64,000 nt of DNA from Arthrobacter sp. Bi83 (GCF_918698095.1 NZ_CAKKLY010000017.1:1-64000), one strand, 5' to 3'; shown: positions 35,520 through 44,162, counted from the first letter of the stretch. Notes: generated from the letters alone by a model not told the origin. Translations and numbers: made by a program.

Positions 35520-36161
35520 TCAGATGGTGCGCGGTGCGCGTGCCAGGTTCGCGGTGAGCTCGGCGGCGGTCTGACGCGCGACGTAGGCCGGGCGGTCCCG
35601 TTCCACTCGCCAGCTCTCGGACAGCGGGCCGACGTTCACGGTATCGAAGCCGAATTCGTCGTAGAGCTTTGTCACCAGCTCGCTGGCCTCCGGGAAGTCG
35701 CTGGCGGTGGCAAGCGCGCGGCGGTTGGCGGTGCCGGCCGGCGTCCCGTCGGTGGTGATGTCCTTGGCCAGGATGTGGTTGAATCCCTTGGCTACCTTTG
35801 ACTGGGAGAGGTGCTCCTGAACCAGCCCCGAGGTGGTGGCTTCGCCGTTGTCCAGGGCCGGCATGCGGCCGTCGCGCTCCCAATAGTAGTTGTTCGTGTC
35901 GATCACGATCTTGCCCGCAAGTGGCTCCACGGGGATGTCCCGGAGGCTCTTCAGCGGCACTGTGACGACGGCGATATCTCCAGCCGCCGCCGCTTCGGCG
36001 GGCGTCGCGGCCCGCGCGCGGGGACCCAGCTCAGCCACCAGGTCCGCCAGGGTTTCCGGTCCGCGGGAGTTGCTGATCACCACGTCGTAGCCGACCTGCA
36101 CCGCCTTGCGGGCAACCTGGCTTCCAATGTGTCCTGCTCCGATGATTCCTATTGTTGTCAT
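35520..36161 (-). CDS. NAD(P)-binding F420-reductase-like protein
   Basis: 213 residues. TTIGIIGAGHIGSQVARKAV is the Rossmann start, then VVISNSRGPETLADLVAELG, VVTVPLKSLRDIPVEPLAGK and IVIDTNNYYWERDG, which match NADPH-dependent F420 reductase-like or YrpG-like proteins. It is related to the 26436-27077 gene but in a different subgroup. It is a single-gene unit between convergent and divergent neighbours. The physiological partner is unknown. Confidence 0.82.
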   Translation of the reverse strand: MTTIGIIGAGHIGSQVARKAVQVGYDVVISNSRGPETLADLVAELGPRARAATPAEAAAAGDIAVVTVPLKSLRDIPVEPLAGKIVIDTNNYYWERDGRMPALDNGEATTSGLVQEHLSQSKVAKGFNHILAKDITTDGTPAGTANRRALATASDFPEASELVTKLYDEFGFDTVNVGPLSESWRVERDRPAYVARQTAAELTANLARAPRTI

Positions 36162-36225
36162 GTCCGGGCCAACACCGGTTCGCGCGCAGATATTTCACCG
36201 TTACGCAAGTGCCGCGCCACGCAAG

Positions 36226-36254
36226 AGGACGACGGCGGATGCCTCCCGCCGTCG
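36226..36254. repeat. GACGGCGGG-family hairpin in a divergent intergenic region
   Basis: GACGACGGCGG (36226-36236) pairs with CCGCCGTCGTC (36244-36254) around a seven-base loop; the left flank ACGCAAGAG is the family's extended arm. Unlike the others it lies between two gene starts (36161 leftward, 36357 rightward), so it does not follow a recognised gene. Confidence 0.75.
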
Positions 36255-36356
36255 TCTCCTGGCCGTCCGCTCCTGCCAGTGCCATTGAAAGGCACGCAGC
36301 ACGCCGGAATACTGGAAGGCAGGGCTACAACTCGCGGACGAGAACGGTGGTGAACG

Positions 36357-36959
36357 ATGAGCGGCGGGGCAGCCGGCGAGTTCAAGCGCAGGATGGAGCG
36401 GCTGTCTGAGATGCGCGCCGTTCGGGGTGCCGGCATCACGGCCGAGGAGGAAGCGGCGCTTGACGCCGCGGAGGAGCAAGAGCGACAGAAACGCAAGAAG
36501 GTCTCTGACGCCGCCAGGGTTGAATACCTGATCCGGGACGCCATGGCCCAGGGCAAGTTCGACAACCTGAAATACGCCGGCAAGCCGATCCCCGGCCTGG
36601 GGGAGGGATACGACCCCGACTGGTGGGTCAAGGGCCTGATCCAGCGCGAGAACATCACCGGCATGGGACCGAAGGCCATCCTCCTCCGGACCGAGGACGC
36701 AGAGCTGGACGCCCGGCTGGATTCCCAGTACTCGGAGAAGCAGGTGCGGGACATCGTGGAGGACTTCAACGCCCGCGTCATCGATGCCCGGCGCCAGCTC
36801 CAGGGCGGCCCGCCCGTGATCACCAAGACCCGCGACGCCGACGCCGAGGTGCAGCGCTGGCAGGAGCGGCGGTCCGCCGTCGCCGCTGCCGATGCCGACC
36901 TGTCCGAGCCGGAACCCCGGCGGCCATGGTGGCGGCGTCTCTGGAGTGGCTCCGGCTAA
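36357..36959 (+). CDS. DUF1992 (DnaJ-associated domain) protein
   Basis: 200 residues. VEYLIRDAMAQGKFDNLKYA followed by GKPIPGLGEGYDPDWWVK is diagnostic of DUF1992, found in bacteria and in DNAJC28-like proteins; function is not known. The C-terminus is Arg/Trp-rich. Its stop overlaps the stop of the next gene on the other strand by four bases. The ribosome site is weak. Confidence 0.85.
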   Translation: MSGGAAGEFKRRMERLSEMRAVRGAGITAEEEAALDAAEEQERQKRKKVSDAARVEYLIRDAMAQGKFDNLKYAGKPIPGLGEGYDPDWWVKGLIQRENITGMGPKAILLRTEDAELDARLDSQYSEKQVRDIVEDFNARVIDARRQLQGGPPVITKTRDADAEVQRWQERRSAVAAADADLSEPEPRRPWWRRLWSGSG

Positions 36960-37285
36960 GCCCGGCCGGTGGTCAGCCAGTCCTGCTCGAAGTCAGGATG
37001 GTCGGCGTAGGGGAGAGCCAGGGCGTTCAGGGACAGAGTGGTCCATTCAAGGGCCTCCGGAATCCACTGGGAGCCATCCCCGTACGGGTTGCTGACCAGC
37101 GTTGCCAAGGCCGTCTGCCGGGCGGCCTCGATGATGCCGATAATTCTTCGCTTTGCCGCACACTCCAGCAGCAGGCGGTTTTCGTACCACTGGCCCGATT
37201 TGGAAAGGGTCCTGTCACTGAGAAGTTTCCGGGCCGCGGCCTCATCCTCGGTGATGCGCTCGGACAGGAATTCGACAATGTCCAC
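36956..37285 (-). CDS. DUF6221-family protein
   Basis: 109 residues from GTG 37285, possibly leaderless because a TACGCT box lies close upstream. DIVEFLSERITEDEAAARKL, ECAAKRRIIGIIEAAR and the ending LALPYADHPDFEQDW are typical of DUF6221, a small actinobacterial family of unknown function, common in phage and accessory regions. It converges on the DUF1992 gene with overlapping stop codons. Confidence 0.72.
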   Translation of the reverse strand: MDIVEFLSERITEDEAAARKLLSDRTLSKSGQWYENRLLLECAAKRRIIGIIEAARQTALATLVSNPYGDGSQWIPEALEWTTLSLNALALPYADHPDFEQDWLTTGRA

Positions 37286-37325
37286 AAACCGAGCGTACGC
37301 CCCGCCGCAATGGCGGGACACGGGG

Positions 37326-38249
37326 CTATGATCCGCTGCCGAAGTCCGATGCAGACAGCGGGAGGTAGTAGGCGGAGTGGTAGCGGCTGTCGTCGCCGGT
37401 CACCACCCAGGCCGATCCCTTGCGGACGCGGAAGCGTTTACTCAGCACCGTGCGGTCGTTGCGGATGAGGTGCTCCACAACGCCCGCCATCACGCCCTCA
37501 TGCGTGCACAGCACGGTTCCCGTCCCGCGGGCCTCTGCCACCAGGTCGAGGGTCGCTGCGATGCTGCCCCCGGTCAGGTGGTCTGAGCGCTCCACTTCGA
37601 GGGACTCCTGCCGGGCAAGCTCGGCGACGGTTTCGACACACCGGGCAGAAGGGGCGGACACAACCCGATCTATTTTGAACATCGACCCCAAAGCAGCCAG
37701 TGTTCGGGCGGCGTATTCACCATTCTCAGCCAGCATCCGGCCGTCATCTGAACTGCCCTCTTCGTTTCGTTTGGTGACTTGCGCGCCGCGGACGAGGAGC
37801 AGCATTTTCTCCAGGTCGGGCACCGGGCGCACGCCCAGCTGCATCTGGAGCTGGGTGCCCAGGGAGATGATGGCAGGACGGTCCCGAGGCTCCGTTAAGG
37901 TGCGCAGGGCTGCCGGAAGAGACAGCCACCGGACCGCGTCTACCTCGTCGTTGGCAGTAAAGCTGCCTGACTCCATCGCCGCTGCCCAGTAACGGATGGT
38001 TTTGATCCTGTTCTTGCTGTCTTCATACCGGATGCTGGGCAGTTCCGCGCCAAGACGGCACTCAAAGCCGGTTTCCTCCAGCACTTCCCGTGCCGCACAT
38101 TCCCTGCCGGATTCTCCCGGCTCGGCTTTGCCCTTGGGGATGGACCAGTCGTCATGGGCAGGCCGGTGGATCAGGAGGACTTCGAGGGCGCCCTTGCGAC
38201 CGATCCGCCAGGGCAATGCACCGTAGGTGGGGGGCTTGAGCGTGCTCAT
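37326..38249 (-). CDS. NUDIX hydrolase fused to a histidine phosphatase (MutT1-like)
   Basis: 307 residues. The NUDIX box is GKAEPGESGRECAAREVLEE then TGFE (residues 40-63). The C-terminal half (~165-300) is a histidine-phosphatase-like domain with VVSAPSARCVETVAELA and TVLCTHEGVMAGVVEHL. Mycobacterial MutT1 has the same order and hydrolyses 8-oxo-GTP and dinucleotide polyphosphates. The usual N-terminal RHG catalytic motif of the phosphatase is replaced by LLLVRGAQ, so the His may be missing. It overlaps the ABC gene stop by four bases. Confidence 0.87.
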   Translation of the reverse strand: MSTLKPPTYGALPWRIGRKGALEVLLIHRPAHDDWSIPKGKAEPGESGRECAAREVLEETGFECRLGAELPSIRYEDSKNRIKTIRYWAAAMESGSFTANDEVDAVRWLSLPAALRTLTEPRDRPAIISLGTQLQMQLGVRPVPDLEKMLLLVRGAQVTKRNEEGSSDDGRMLAENGEYAARTLAALGSMFKIDRVVSAPSARCVETVAELARQESLEVERSDHLTGGSIAATLDLVAEARGTGTVLCTHEGVMAGVVEHLIRNDRTVLSKRFRVRKGSAWVVTGDDSRYHSAYYLPLSASDFGSGS

Positions 38250-40066
38250 GCGCTGGCCTCCGTTTGTACCAGGGCCAGGGCCGGGGTTTCCCGTGAATGC
38301 TGAAGTTCATCCAGCCGGCTGTAGAGACCGCCGGATGCCACAAGATCCCCGTGGCGGCCGCTTTCCACAATCCGGCCGTGGTCGAGGACGTAAATGTGGT
38401 CGGCTCGCTTAAGCGTGGACAGCCTGTGGGCAATGACGATCACTGTGCGTCCGGCCATGAGCCGGTCGAGCCCACGCATGACGTACTGCTCGGAAATCGC
38501 ATCCAGGCCCGACGTCGGTTCATCGAGGATGACGATGGGGGTGTTCCGCACGAGGGCGCGGGCGATCGCGATGCGCTGACGCTGTCCGCCGGAGAGCGAA
38601 ACGCCGCGCTCGGCCACCGGCGTGTCGTATCCCTGCGGGAGGTTCCGGACGAACTCGTCCACATGGGCCGCCTCGGCCGCCGCAAACACCTGCTCGCGGG
38701 TGACTCCCTCGGATCCGTAGGCGATGTTGTCGTAGATCGTCCCGCGAAACAGGATGGATTCCTGCAGCACCATGGAAATCTGCCTGCGGACGGTGGCGAG
38801 CTGCAGGTCCCGCACGTCCAGCCCGTCGAGAAGCACAGACCCCTGTGTGGCGTCGTAGAGACGGGGAATCAGGCTGACCAGCGACGATTTTCCGGCACCC
38901 GTGGGGCCCGTGATGGCCACCAGGCTGCCCGGCTCGGCCGTGAGGTCAATACTGTGCAGGACATCGTGCTGCCCCTGATAGCCGAAGCTGACCCCACGCA
39001 GCTCCACGCCGCCGCTCAGCCGCGGGGCAGGGCGGGCGTCCGGCTTGTCGAAGACGGCCGGCGCCGTGTCAAGGATTTCCTGGATGCGCTCGGCACTGGC
39101 CTGGCCGCGGCTGATCACGGTTGTCAGTTTCGCCAGGGACTTCATCGGCGAATACAGTGCCTTGAGGTATGCGATGAACACCAGCAACAGGCCGAGTGTC
39201 ATGGTTCCATCCAGCACCCGCTGGGCGCCGATCCAGAGCACCAGTACTGTTCCCAACGTCGCGATGACATCGACCAGCGGCGAGAACAATGACTGAAGCC
39301 GTATGACCCTCAGTCCTGCGTTCATCCGTCCGTCATTCCGTGACCGGAAGTCCTCCTCATGGCGTGCTTCGCTGGTGTAGGTCTGCATTACCCGCACGGA
39401 CGCGAACGTCTCCGACATCGCCGCCGCTATGTCGCTGTCCTTGCTGCGTGCCTCCCGGGAGGCCTTCTTGATGCGGCGCCGGTAGAAGAGCACCGTCACG
39501 AACAGCAACGGTGCCACTGCCATCCCGATCAACGCGAACGCCGGGTCGACGAGTACGCAGATGGTGGTGACAAACCCCAGAATGAACACGTTGGGAAGCA
39601 GCACGGAAAGCATGGACACCATGAGCGAGCGGACGTAATCAACGTCCGTGGTGGTTCGTGTGACCAGGTCCCCCAGCCGTTGCTTGTCGTGGAATGACAG
39701 GGACAACCGCTGCAGGTGGGTAAAGACGTCGGCGCGGATGGCCGCCATGGTCTTTTCGCCGACGCCGTTGAGGATCCGGGTCCCCAGATAATCCGCCGCG
39801 GCATTCATCACTGTCATGGTGAGAAGCGCCGATGCGGCGAGAAGGAGCAACTGGAGCGGGCCGAGCCCGGCGAGCCCCAGGTACGCCGCCGTCGGATCCG
39901 GCTTGGAATTGCCCCGGGGCTGCAACACGTCGTCAACGATGATCTTCATTGGCCAGGGCAACGCCACTTCCATTGCGGCGACGAAAATAACCAGCAGTGC
40001 GCCGCCGCCCATTGCCCAGGCGTGGGGCGTGATAGCCCGCCGAAAACGCCAAAACGTGAGAAACAT
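38246..40066 (-). CDS. ABC exporter, fused permease and ATPase
   Basis: 606 residues from ATG 40066, with AGGGGG seven bases before it. Six transmembrane helices (residues ~15-300) precede the ATPase domain: Walker A ITGPTGAGKSSLVSL, Q-loop, signature VSLSGGQRQRIAIARALV and Walker B IVILDEPTSGLD. It is a half-transporter of the type that homodimerises to export drugs or lipids. The NUDIX gene downstream is translationally coupled. Direct repeats upstream (40235-40269) suggest control by a dedicated regulator. Confidence 0.9.
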   Translation of the reverse strand: MFLTFWRFRRAITPHAWAMGGGALLVIFVAAMEVALPWPMKIIVDDVLQPRGNSKPDPTAAYLGLAGLGPLQLLLLAASALLTMTVMNAAADYLGTRILNGVGEKTMAAIRADVFTHLQRLSLSFHDKQRLGDLVTRTTTDVDYVRSLMVSMLSVLLPNVFILGFVTTICVLVDPAFALIGMAVAPLLFVTVLFYRRRIKKASREARSKDSDIAAAMSETFASVRVMQTYTSEARHEEDFRSRNDGRMNAGLRVIRLQSLFSPLVDVIATLGTVLVLWIGAQRVLDGTMTLGLLLVFIAYLKALYSPMKSLAKLTTVISRGQASAERIQEILDTAPAVFDKPDARPAPRLSGGVELRGVSFGYQGQHDVLHSIDLTAEPGSLVAITGPTGAGKSSLVSLIPRLYDATQGSVLLDGLDVRDLQLATVRRQISMVLQESILFRGTIYDNIAYGSEGVTREQVFAAAEAAHVDEFVRNLPQGYDTPVAERGVSLSGGQRQRIAIARALVRNTPIVILDEPTSGLDAISEQYVMRGLDRLMAGRTVIVIAHRLSTLKRADHIYVLDHGRIVESGRHGDLVASGGLYSRLDELQHSRETPALALVQTEASA

Positions 40067-40234
40067 GTGTCCCCCTAAAGTAGACCTGCGGCATCCAAGG
40101 AGAGCCGTGCCGCCTAGCTGCAGAGCGGAAGCCGGAGCATTTTCACCCGGCCTTGCCGCAAGCCGGCCCGTATGTGGGCCGGCACCGCTCCATCCCGAGT
40201 GGAGCTTCTTTGGTGCGCTCCAATATCCACGAGG

Positions 40235-40323
40235 GAGCTTGGGGAAAACGCTGTCAGAGCTTGGGGAAATCCTGTTTGGGTCTGAAGGGTCCCCCAAATT
40301 AGGCAGTATCGGCTAATTGGGGG
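40235..40323. promoter_or_regulatory. Phased direct repeats and an inverted repeat between divergent genes
   Basis: GAGCTTGGGGAAA occurs twice, exactly, at 40235-40247 and 40257-40269, a 22-bp period. CCCCCAAATTAG (40291-40302) and CTAATTGGGGG (40313-40323) form an inverted repeat with one bulge. They lie in the 335-bp gap between the ABC exporter (start 40066, leftward) and the gene at 40402. Nothing else is seen in the gap. Confidence 0.6.
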
Positions 40324-40401
40324 CTTACAAGCGGACCTGCAAGGACTAGCGTTTCTTTCGTAGGACACTGCCTCCCGTTCCTCACGACCAAAGGAGCTTC
40401 C

Positions 40402-40758
40402 ATGGGTGACGTGTGGATCCGCACGATCAGCCAGAGCCTGGTTCGTGCCGATAAGGTCACGGAAATTGCCTCGACCCGCGGATCCGTCCATGAGGAACAG
40501 GGATATTCGCTGAAGGTCATCGTGGAAGGCAAAGCACACTTCCTGATCGACAACAGCGACCTCCTGGGCAGCCTGGCCGAACGGCTGGAGCACGCACGCC
40601 ACATGGAGGACGCACTGTTGCTTGCCATGGATGCCGCGCGGGACGCGGAGGCGTCTGTGGTGGTCTGCTACGAACAGGACGGCGAACGCTGGGTCCTCTC
40701 GACGGCTTCGGAACTTGCCGGCGGACTGACCTCAGAGGGCCTCGGATTCGGCAGATGA
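40402..40758 (+). CDS. Hypothetical protein
   Basis: 118 residues with a good AAAGGAG eight bases before the ATG. It shows predicted beta strands at the start (VWIRTISQSLVRADKVTEIA, YSLKVIVEGKAHFLID), a central helix (LLGSLAERLEHARHMEDALL) and a final short strand (ERWVLSTASELAGG). I do not recognise a family. Acidic and probably cytoplasmic. It shares the divergent region with the ABC exporter. Confidence 0.68.
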   Translation: MGDVWIRTISQSLVRADKVTEIASTRGSVHEEQGYSLKVIVEGKAHFLIDNSDLLGSLAERLEHARHMEDALLLAMDAARDAEASVVVCYEQDGERWVLSTASELAGGLTSEGLGFGR

Positions 40759-40879
40759 CCGGGCCGAACGGACTGCACAGACACCTGAGAATGGCCCGGC
40801 CCTAGGTGGCGGGAGCCGTGTTGGGTACGGTGGGCTTCATGGCCCACACCATCGGATCCGGGAAGCCGGTTCAGGGCGC

Positions 40880-41806
40880 ATGACCGTGATCATCGCCTTC
40901 GTGGCGAATCTTCTCGTTGCCGTCGCCAAGACCATTGCCGCGCTCCTGACCGGCTCAGCGTCAATGATCGCCGAGTCCGCCCACTCGTGGGCGGACACCG
41001 GAAACCAGATTTTCCTGCTGCTCGCCGAGAAAAAGTCGAAGAAAAAGCGCGACAAGGCCCACCCGATGGGCTACGGCCGGGAGGCCTATGTCTGGTCCAT
41101 GTTCGCGGCTTTCGGCCTGTTCACGGCCGGGGCGGTGGTGTCGATCATGCACGGCGTGCAGCAGATTTTCGCGCCAGAGCCGGCCGGTGACTTTGGCATC
41201 GCCTACGCCGTCCTTGCGGCCGCGTTCGTGCTGGAGGGTGTGTCCTTCATCCAGGCGTTCCGGCAGGCGCGGAAGGCCGCAAGGGATCTCGACCGGAACA
41301 CTCTGGAGCAGGTGCTCAAGAGCTCCGATCCCACCCTGCGTGCCGTCTTCGCGGAGGATTCGGCAGCGCTCATTGGCCTGGTCATTGCGTTCGGCGGGAT
41401 CTTCCTCCACCAGGTCACTGGATCGCCGCTTCCGGACGCCGCAGGATCCATCCTCGTGGGACTCCTCCTCGGTGTCGTTGCCGTGGTCCTGATCGACAGG
41501 AACCGCCGTTTCCTCGTGGGACAGGGCGTGAGCCCCGACATCGAGGAGTCCATGGGGCGCCGGATCCTGGAACACGCGGAGATCGAGCGGATCACGTACC
41601 TGCATGTCGAATTCGTGGGGCCGCGCAAGCTATACGTGGTGGCGGCCGTGGACATGACGGGTGACCGTCCCGAGCGCGAAGTGGCCGTGGCGCTGCGCCG
41701 GATAGAGCGCGACCTTGAGGACCACGACACGGTCGAGGAGGCCGTGCTGACCCTCGCCACACTGGATGAGCCCAGCCTGACTTTCGGCGCCGGTTCTTCC
41801 CGCTAG
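40880..41806 (+). CDS. Cation diffusion facilitator (CDF) metal transporter
   Basis: 308 residues. The metal site is SASMIAESAHSWADTGNQ (His35, Asp39) with a second in FAEDSAALIGLV; six membrane segments and a C-terminal cytoplasmic domain (VEFVGPRKLYVVAAVDMTGD) follow. It exports divalent metals such as zinc, manganese or iron against protons. An upstream 14-codon frame (40839-40883, MAHTIGSGKPVQGA) ends in the same ATGA as this start, one frame off; it may be the true N-terminus displaced by a one-base deletion. AGGGCGC is a weak ribosome site. Confidence 0.87.
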   Translation: MTVIIAFVANLLVAVAKTIAALLTGSASMIAESAHSWADTGNQIFLLLAEKKSKKKRDKAHPMGYGREAYVWSMFAAFGLFTAGAVVSIMHGVQQIFAPEPAGDFGIAYAVLAAAFVLEGVSFIQAFRQARKAARDLDRNTLEQVLKSSDPTLRAVFAEDSAALIGLVIAFGGIFLHQVTGSPLPDAAGSILVGLLLGVVAVVLIDRNRRFLVGQGVSPDIEESMGRRILEHAEIERITYLHVEFVGPRKLYVVAAVDMTGDRPEREVAVALRRIERDLEDHDTVEEAVLTLATLDEPSLTFGAGSSR

Positions 41807-41813
41807 GGAACGG

Positions 41814-41839
41814 ACGACGGCGGGACCGCCCGCCGTCGT
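41814..41839. terminator. GACGGCGGG-family hairpin
   Basis: ACGACGGCGGG (41814-41824) pairs with CCCGCCGTCGT (41829-41839), with two further weaker pairs outside. It lies eight bases after the CDF stop and before the leftward gene ending at 41866. Confidence 0.82.
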
Positions 41840-41865
41840 TCTCTTACGTAGAACGCGGATGCCCT

Positions 41866-42090
41866 CTAGTGACCTGCGATGCCCTCGGCCTCGTGCGGCC
41901 CCACGAATTCGCAGGAACCATGATGGCGCTCCGGCAGGATGCAGGTCCGGCCGGTGGCCATATGGACGTTGCCGCACCGTCCCGAACGGGCCACGTCCTC
42001 GCGGACGTGGACGCTTCTCAGGTCGGGGCGCTCGCGGCTTTGGTCGAGCGGACGGACGTATTGGGAATTGCGGTGCTCATGACTGTTCAT
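41866..42090 (-). CDS. Small Cys/His protein, possible zinc-binding
   Basis: 74 residues from ATG 42090, with GAGGAG about ten bases upstream. It is rich in His, Arg and Glu; GRCGNVHMATGRTC followed by LPERHHGSCEFVGPHE has three Cys and four His in 30 residues, which could bind one metal. No family recognised. Its stop faces the CDF gene across a family hairpin. Composition supports coding, but only moderately. Confidence 0.5.
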   Translation of the reverse strand: MNSHEHRNSQYVRPLDQSRERPDLRSVHVREDVARSGRCGNVHMATGRTCILPERHHGSCEFVGPHEAEGIAGH

Positions 42091-42217
42091 GCCTGCGTGA
42101 CTCCTCGTTGAGTAGCTGCCCCCAGTAGCGAAAGGCCAGTCGTGTGGACTCTCTGTCGCGTGGACTCTATGTATCAAGTCTCACGCCGCTATGTTAACGC
42201 CGGATTACGGGAGTGTT

Positions 42218-42315
42218 AGTACCTGTTTTTTTAGAAGCTCACGCCCAGCAGGCCGTCCGGCCCTCCGGAAAGGAGTATGAGTACCTGTTTCAGGGGTCAC
42301 CCCAGCAGGTCGTCC
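42218..42315. repeat. Imperfect duplication of the antiporter gene's 3' end
   Basis: AGTACCTGTTT recurs at 42218-42228 and 42280-42290 (62 bp apart). TCACGCCCAGCAGGCCGTCC (42239-42258) corresponds to TCACCCCAGCAGGTCGTCC (42297-42315), the coding end with its stop. The left copy is a decayed duplicate outside the gene. Confidence 0.6.
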
Positions 42316-44162
42316 ACATAGCACCAGCGCCAGCCCTCGCCAGGTTCGATGCTGCGCATGGCCGGGTGGCCCGTCTCCTCAAAGTGCCTGGAGGCATGGG
42401 TGCCGGGCGAGGAATCGCAGCAGCCCACGTTCCCGCACTCCAGGCACATCCGCAGGTGCACGGTTGGGGTGCCTTCGCGGACGCACGCCTCGCAGTAAGG
42501 GTTCCGCGGGACTGCGGGGTCGGGCGCCGATTCCAGGTGATCGCAGCCGCCGCCGGGCCGGGCAGTGCGCGCTGAGCCGGTGACGTCCTGCTCGTCGAGG
42601 GTGGCGTCGAGCATGGACTCTTCAACGTCCAGCCGTTCCAGGACTTCGCTGAGGACCTCGTGGGCGTACTCGCCGCCTCGCCGCAGGTCCAGCACTTTTG
42701 CACGTTCCGCCTCCAGCATGGCTAGCCGCAGCTGGGCGTACCGCTGGCTGGGGGTGGCCGTTTCCGATGTAGGCCGGCCCAGCCGTTCCCACGCCGCCAG
42801 CCCCCGCTCCTGCGTCCGCCGCTTGAGCATCGCCACCACCTCAGGCGGATCATCCTCCGTCCGCAGTTCGTGCAGCTTCTCCACTCCCGCGGCCGTGGCC
42901 TGCTGCATCAGCGAGGCCTGGCTGAGGGCATCCTCTCGCTGGTCCGGGCCCTGGACCCGGAGGAACCTGACCAGGGCGGGCAGGCTGAATCCCTGCGCGG
43001 CCAAGGTACCGGCCACCACCACGAGGGCAGCCAAGATCAGCACGGACCGGTGTTCCAGGGCCTCCGGCAGCGTGAGGACCGCCGCGAGCGTCACCACGCC
43101 GCGCATCCCGGCCCAGGAAATGATGGCGGGGAACTGCCACGGCGGCGCGGGATCCGTGCGGGCCACCGCGGGAATGAGCCGGGGCAGGTAGGTTGCGGGA
43201 AACACCCACACCGGCCGCAGCACCAGCACAGCCAGCAGGATTACCGCGCAGCCTGCCCAGATGCGGGCAGAGCCCAGGGAATCGTCCTGGACGCCGTCGA
43301 TGATGGTCCGGACCTGCAGGCCGATGAGGAGGAACACAGAGTTCTCCAGCAGGAACTGCACAGTGTCCCAGTTGCTCCGCTGGCTCACCCGGGCTGCGCC
43401 GTTCGGCATGGAAGGCGCCTTGGTGCCCATAATCAGGCCGGTGACCACGACCGCCAGCACACCGGAGGCGTGGATCGCCTCCGCCGGAAGGTAGGCAACG
43501 AAAGGTGCCATCAACGACGTCGAGGTGTTGATGGCGACGTTGCGGATCCGCAGCCGGAGCTGGGTGAGCACATAGGCCGCCGCGAGGCCCACCACCAGTC
43601 CTCCGCCTGCCGCCAGGATGAAGTCTCCGGCGATTTCCGCCGCGGACACAGTTCCGGAGAGCGCCGCGACGGCGGCGCGGAGGCACACCAGCGCGGTGGC
43701 ATCATTAACCAGCGATTCGCCTTCCAGGATGCTGACGATCCTGCGCGGCATCCCCACTTTGCGGGCGATGGCGGTGGCCGCCACGGCGTCCGGCGGCGCC
43801 ACCACGGCGCCCAGGGCGATGGCGGCAGCCAGCGGGATCTCGGGAAACAGCCAATGGACAACCAATCCCACGGAGATGGTGCCGAAGATGACGTACCCCA
43901 CGGACAGCAGCGCGATGGCGCGGCGGTTGGAGCCGAAGTCAAAGAGGGATGTCCGCAGGGCGGCCGCATAGAGCAGCGGCGGGAGTAGCCCCACCAGGAC
44001 CAGCTCCGGGTTCAGCTCGATTCTCGGAACGAAGGGCAGGAAAGAACCAACCACTCCGGCCAGGACCAGCAGCAACGGAACAGAAACGTTGATTTTCCTG
44101 CCCAGCGCACTGCCGGCGCACACCACCGCCACCAGCACGAGCAGTCCCAGAGCGACGTCCAT
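42297..44162 (-). CDS. Cation:proton antiporter (CPA1) fused to a UBP-type zinc finger
   Basis: 621 residues. Residues 1-~410 form a CPA1 Na+/H+ antiporter with about twelve segments: ELVLVGLLPPLLYAAALRTS, VVAPPDAVAATAI and SILEGESLVNDATALV. A cytoplasmic coiled region follows (~415-535, KLHELRTEDDPPEVVAMLKR). Residues 540-621 are a zf-UBP zinc finger (CDHL.., YCEAC, CLECGNVGCCDSSPGTHASR and HFEETGHPAM). UBP fingers in eukaryotes bind free ubiquitin C-termini. The bacterial fusion must bind another target. No ubiquitin-like gene is seen here. Confidence 0.9.
   Translation of the reverse strand: MDVALGLLVLVAVVCAGSALGRKINVSVPLLLVLAGVVGSFLPFVPRIELNPELVLVGLLPPLLYAAALRTSLFDFGSNRRAIALLSVGYVIFGTISVGLVVHWLFPEIPLAAAIALGAVVAPPDAVAATAIARKVGMPRRIVSILEGESLVNDATALVCLRAAVAALSGTVSAAEIAGDFILAAGGGLVVGLAAAYVLTQLRLRIRNVAINTSTSLMAPFVAYLPAEAIHASGVLAVVVTGLIMGTKAPSMPNGAARVSQRSNWDTVQFLLENSVFLLIGLQVRTIIDGVQDDSLGSARIWAGCAVILLAVLVLRPVWVFPATYLPRLIPAVARTDPAPPWQFPAIISWAGMRGVVTLAAVLTLPEALEHRSVLILAALVVVAGTLAAQGFSLPALVRFLRVQGPDQREDALSQASLMQQATAAGVEKLHELRTEDDPPEVVAMLKRRTQERGLAAWERLGRPTSETATPSQRYAQLRLAMLEAERAKVLDLRRGGEYAHEVLSEVLERLDVEESMLDATLDEQDVTGSARTARPGGGCDHLESAPDPAVPRNPYCEACVREGTPTVHLRMCLECGNVGCCDSSPGTHASRHFEETGHPAMRSIEPGEGWRWCYVDDLLG

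Noticed and set aside
42870..43988. A 372-codon frame opposite the CPA1 antiporter
   Set aside because: Antisense shadow with no motif; the antiporter has its family signatures.
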